Shown piece by piece: positions 6,145-7,259 of a stretch of DNA of 7,259 bases. The translations under genes and the position numbers were made by a program. Positions within the stretch are counted from its first letter, which is position 1, and the number at the start of each line of letters is the position of its first letter. Source of the stretch: Sporomusaceae bacterium (GTDB lineage Bacteria > Bacillota > Negativicutes > DSM-13327); assembly GCA_027492445.1 (NCBI GenBank), contig JAPUES010000097.1:12333-19591 (forward strand). Reading direction: 5' to 3'. The notes beneath the pieces are model-generated. The model saw only the letters and a program-made list of their open reading frames with translations, did not search any database and was not told the DNA's origin.

Positions 6145-6236
6145 TTGTCAGAGATTGTTATATATTTAACTAATAGATTCTGTGTCAAATTTTCATGTTT
6201 TTACCAAATTATATTAATATAATTTGAATTTTACCA
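6145..6236 (+). promoter_or_regulatory. AT-rich upstream region of oadA with a 22-bp palindrome
   Basis: A perfect 22-bp palindrome occupies 6205-6226 (half-site CAAATTATATT followed by its reverse complement), ending 42 bases before the oadA ATG. It is flanked by two direct copies of TTTTACCA, at 6199-6206 and 6229-6236, exactly 30 bases apart. A weak promoter candidate is TTGTCA (6145-6150) with ACTAAT (6169-6174), 18 bases apart. The palindrome could be an operator or part of an AT-rich promoter. No strong terminator for the hydrogenase gene was seen between 6045 and 6145. Confidence 0.35.
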
Positions 6237-6268
6237 GAATCGTAGTTCAAAACAAAAGGAGGATACAT

Positions 6269-7259
6269 ATGTCTAGAAAACCAGTGCAAATTATGGAAAC
6301 AGTGTTACGGGATGGTCATCAATCACTTGCTGCAACTCGCATGCGTATCAATGAAATGCTACCTATGTTGGATTGTCTTGACAACATGGGCTACTTTGCT
6401 GTAGAAGCATGGGGCGGAGCTACTTTTGATACTTGTTTGCGTTTCTTAAATGAAGATCCTTGGGAGCGTCTACGCATCCTAAAAACTCATTTAAAAAAGA
6501 CTCCTATTTCCATGCTACTTAGAGGTCAAAACATTCTTGGTTATAATCACTATGCCGATGATGTGGTTACCGCTTTTGTTAAGAAAATGGTTGAAAACGG
6601 TGTTGGCGTTATTCGTGTATTTGATGCACTAAATGATGTTCGCAATTTGGAGGTAGCGATGAAAGCTGCTAAAGAATCAGGTGCTCATGTACAAGGTGTA
6701 TGTGTATATACCATTAGTCCATACCACACTGTTGAAAGCTATCTTACTCTTGCCCGTCAATTAGTAGAACGCGGCGCTGATTCTATCTGTATTAAAGATA
6801 TGTCCGGTCTTCTCAGACCTTATGTAGCATATGACTTGGTAAAAGCATTAAAATCCGCAGTAAATGTACCAGTTCAACTTCACACCCATTATACTAGCGG
6901 TATGGGTTCAATGACATACTTAAAAGCAATCGAAGCTGGTGTAGATGTAGTAGACTGTGCATTATCACCATTTGCCCTTGGTACTTCTCAACCTTGTACA
7001 GAAACCATGATTGCTGCTTTAGAAGGTACCGAGTATGACACGGGTCTTGATCGCCATGCTCTCAAAGACGCTGTCGTTCACTTTAGAGAAGTTAAGAAAA
7101 AGTTAGCAGAAGACTTTAATCTTAAAACTTCTTTTGATGTTGATACAAATGTTCTTGACTTCCAAATTCCAGGCGGTATGCTATCAAACTTGTACAACCA
7201 ACTGAAAGAACAAGGTATTGAACATAAATACCAAGAATTACTAGAAGAAATGCCTCGTG
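6269..7259 (+). CDS. oadA: Oxaloacetate decarboxylase alpha / pyruvate carboxylase B subunit, carboxyltransferase domain, cut by window edge
   Basis: The carboxyltransferase domain moves CO2 between oxaloacetate/pyruvate and biotin. In the decarboxylase complex this drives a membrane Na+ pump; in two-subunit pyruvate carboxylase it makes oxaloacetate. The 330 residues present begin MSRKPVQIMETVLRDGHQS. Expected metal-site residues are Asp15 (LRDGHQS), Lys176 (CIKDMSG, the carbamylated lysine of the family), and His205 and His207 (QLHTHYTSG). AWGGATFD (47-54), LLRGQN (83-88) and RVFDALND (116-123) are further family marks. The start of the conserved PYC/OADA domain (DVDTNVLDFQIPGGMLSNL, 290-308) is reached, but the C-terminal biotin-carrier domain lies past the right edge. 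AGGAGG (6257-6262) sits six bases before the ATG. Choosing between OadA and PycB, or a transcarboxylase 5S subunit, needs the missing C-terminus and downstream genes. Confidence 0.92.
   Translation, partial: MSRKPVQIMETVLRDGHQSLAATRMRINEMLPMLDCLDNMGYFAVEAWGGATFDTCLRFLNEDPWERLRILKTHLKKTPISMLLRGQNILGYNHYADDVVTAFVKKMVENGVGVIRVFDALNDVRNLEVAMKAAKESGAHVQGVCVYTISPYHTVESYLTLARQLVERGADSICIKDMSGLLRPYVAYDLVKALKSAVNVPVQLHTHYTSGMGSMTYLKAIEAGVDVVDCALSPFALGTSQPCTETMIAALEGTEYDTGLDRHALKDAVVHFREVKKKLAEDFNLKTSFDVDTNVLDFQIPGGMLSNLYNQLKEQGIEHKYQELLEEMPR

Overview
The window looks like chromosomal DNA from a low-GC, strictly anaerobic Firmicute. The best guess is a Negativicutes member of the Pelosinus/Sporomusa type. 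This rests on strong AGGAGG-type ribosome sites, AT-rich spacers, a monomeric [FeFe]-hydrogenase with group B-like motifs, an oxaloacetate-decarboxylase-type carboxyltransferase, and DUF1540, DUF896 and DUF711 proteins. Taxonomy is inferred from protein character only; no database search was possible. No mobile element, CRISPR array, tRNA or rRNA was seen.

Left part, minus strand: an ACT-domain protein (1804-2073) and a DUF711/UPF0210 'PFL family' protein (427-1785) form a tight two-gene unit behind a reasonable sigma-A-type promoter (2167-2194). Downstream, after a plausible weak hairpin terminator (361-410), lies endonuclease III (nth, 338 to the left edge, truncated).

Middle: a small DUF896 protein with a His/Cys-rich tail (2419-2628, plus) converges on a two-repeat Cys-rich DUF1540 protein (2691-3074, minus). 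A 23-bp perfect stem-loop lies between them. Further right, on the minus strand, is a SteT-like serine/threonine exchanger (3218-4537).

Right part, plus strand: a compact [FeFe]-hydrogenase whose reading frame clearly begins about 160 bases before its first in-frame ATG. It has no ATG, GTG, TTG or CTG there, so it appears to start at an ATC or ATT codon behind a good Shine-Dalgarno. This is the most notable observation in the window. The hydrogenase also lacks one expected Cys in its ferredoxin-like domain. After a 224-base AT-rich spacer with a perfect 22-bp palindrome comes the first 330 codons of an oxaloacetate decarboxylase alpha / pyruvate carboxylase B subunit (6269 to the right edge).

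Taken together, the genes fit fermentative metabolism: amino-acid exchange, hydrogen turnover and C3/C4 acid carboxylation. Apart from the ACT-DUF711 pair they look like independent transcription units, not one system.
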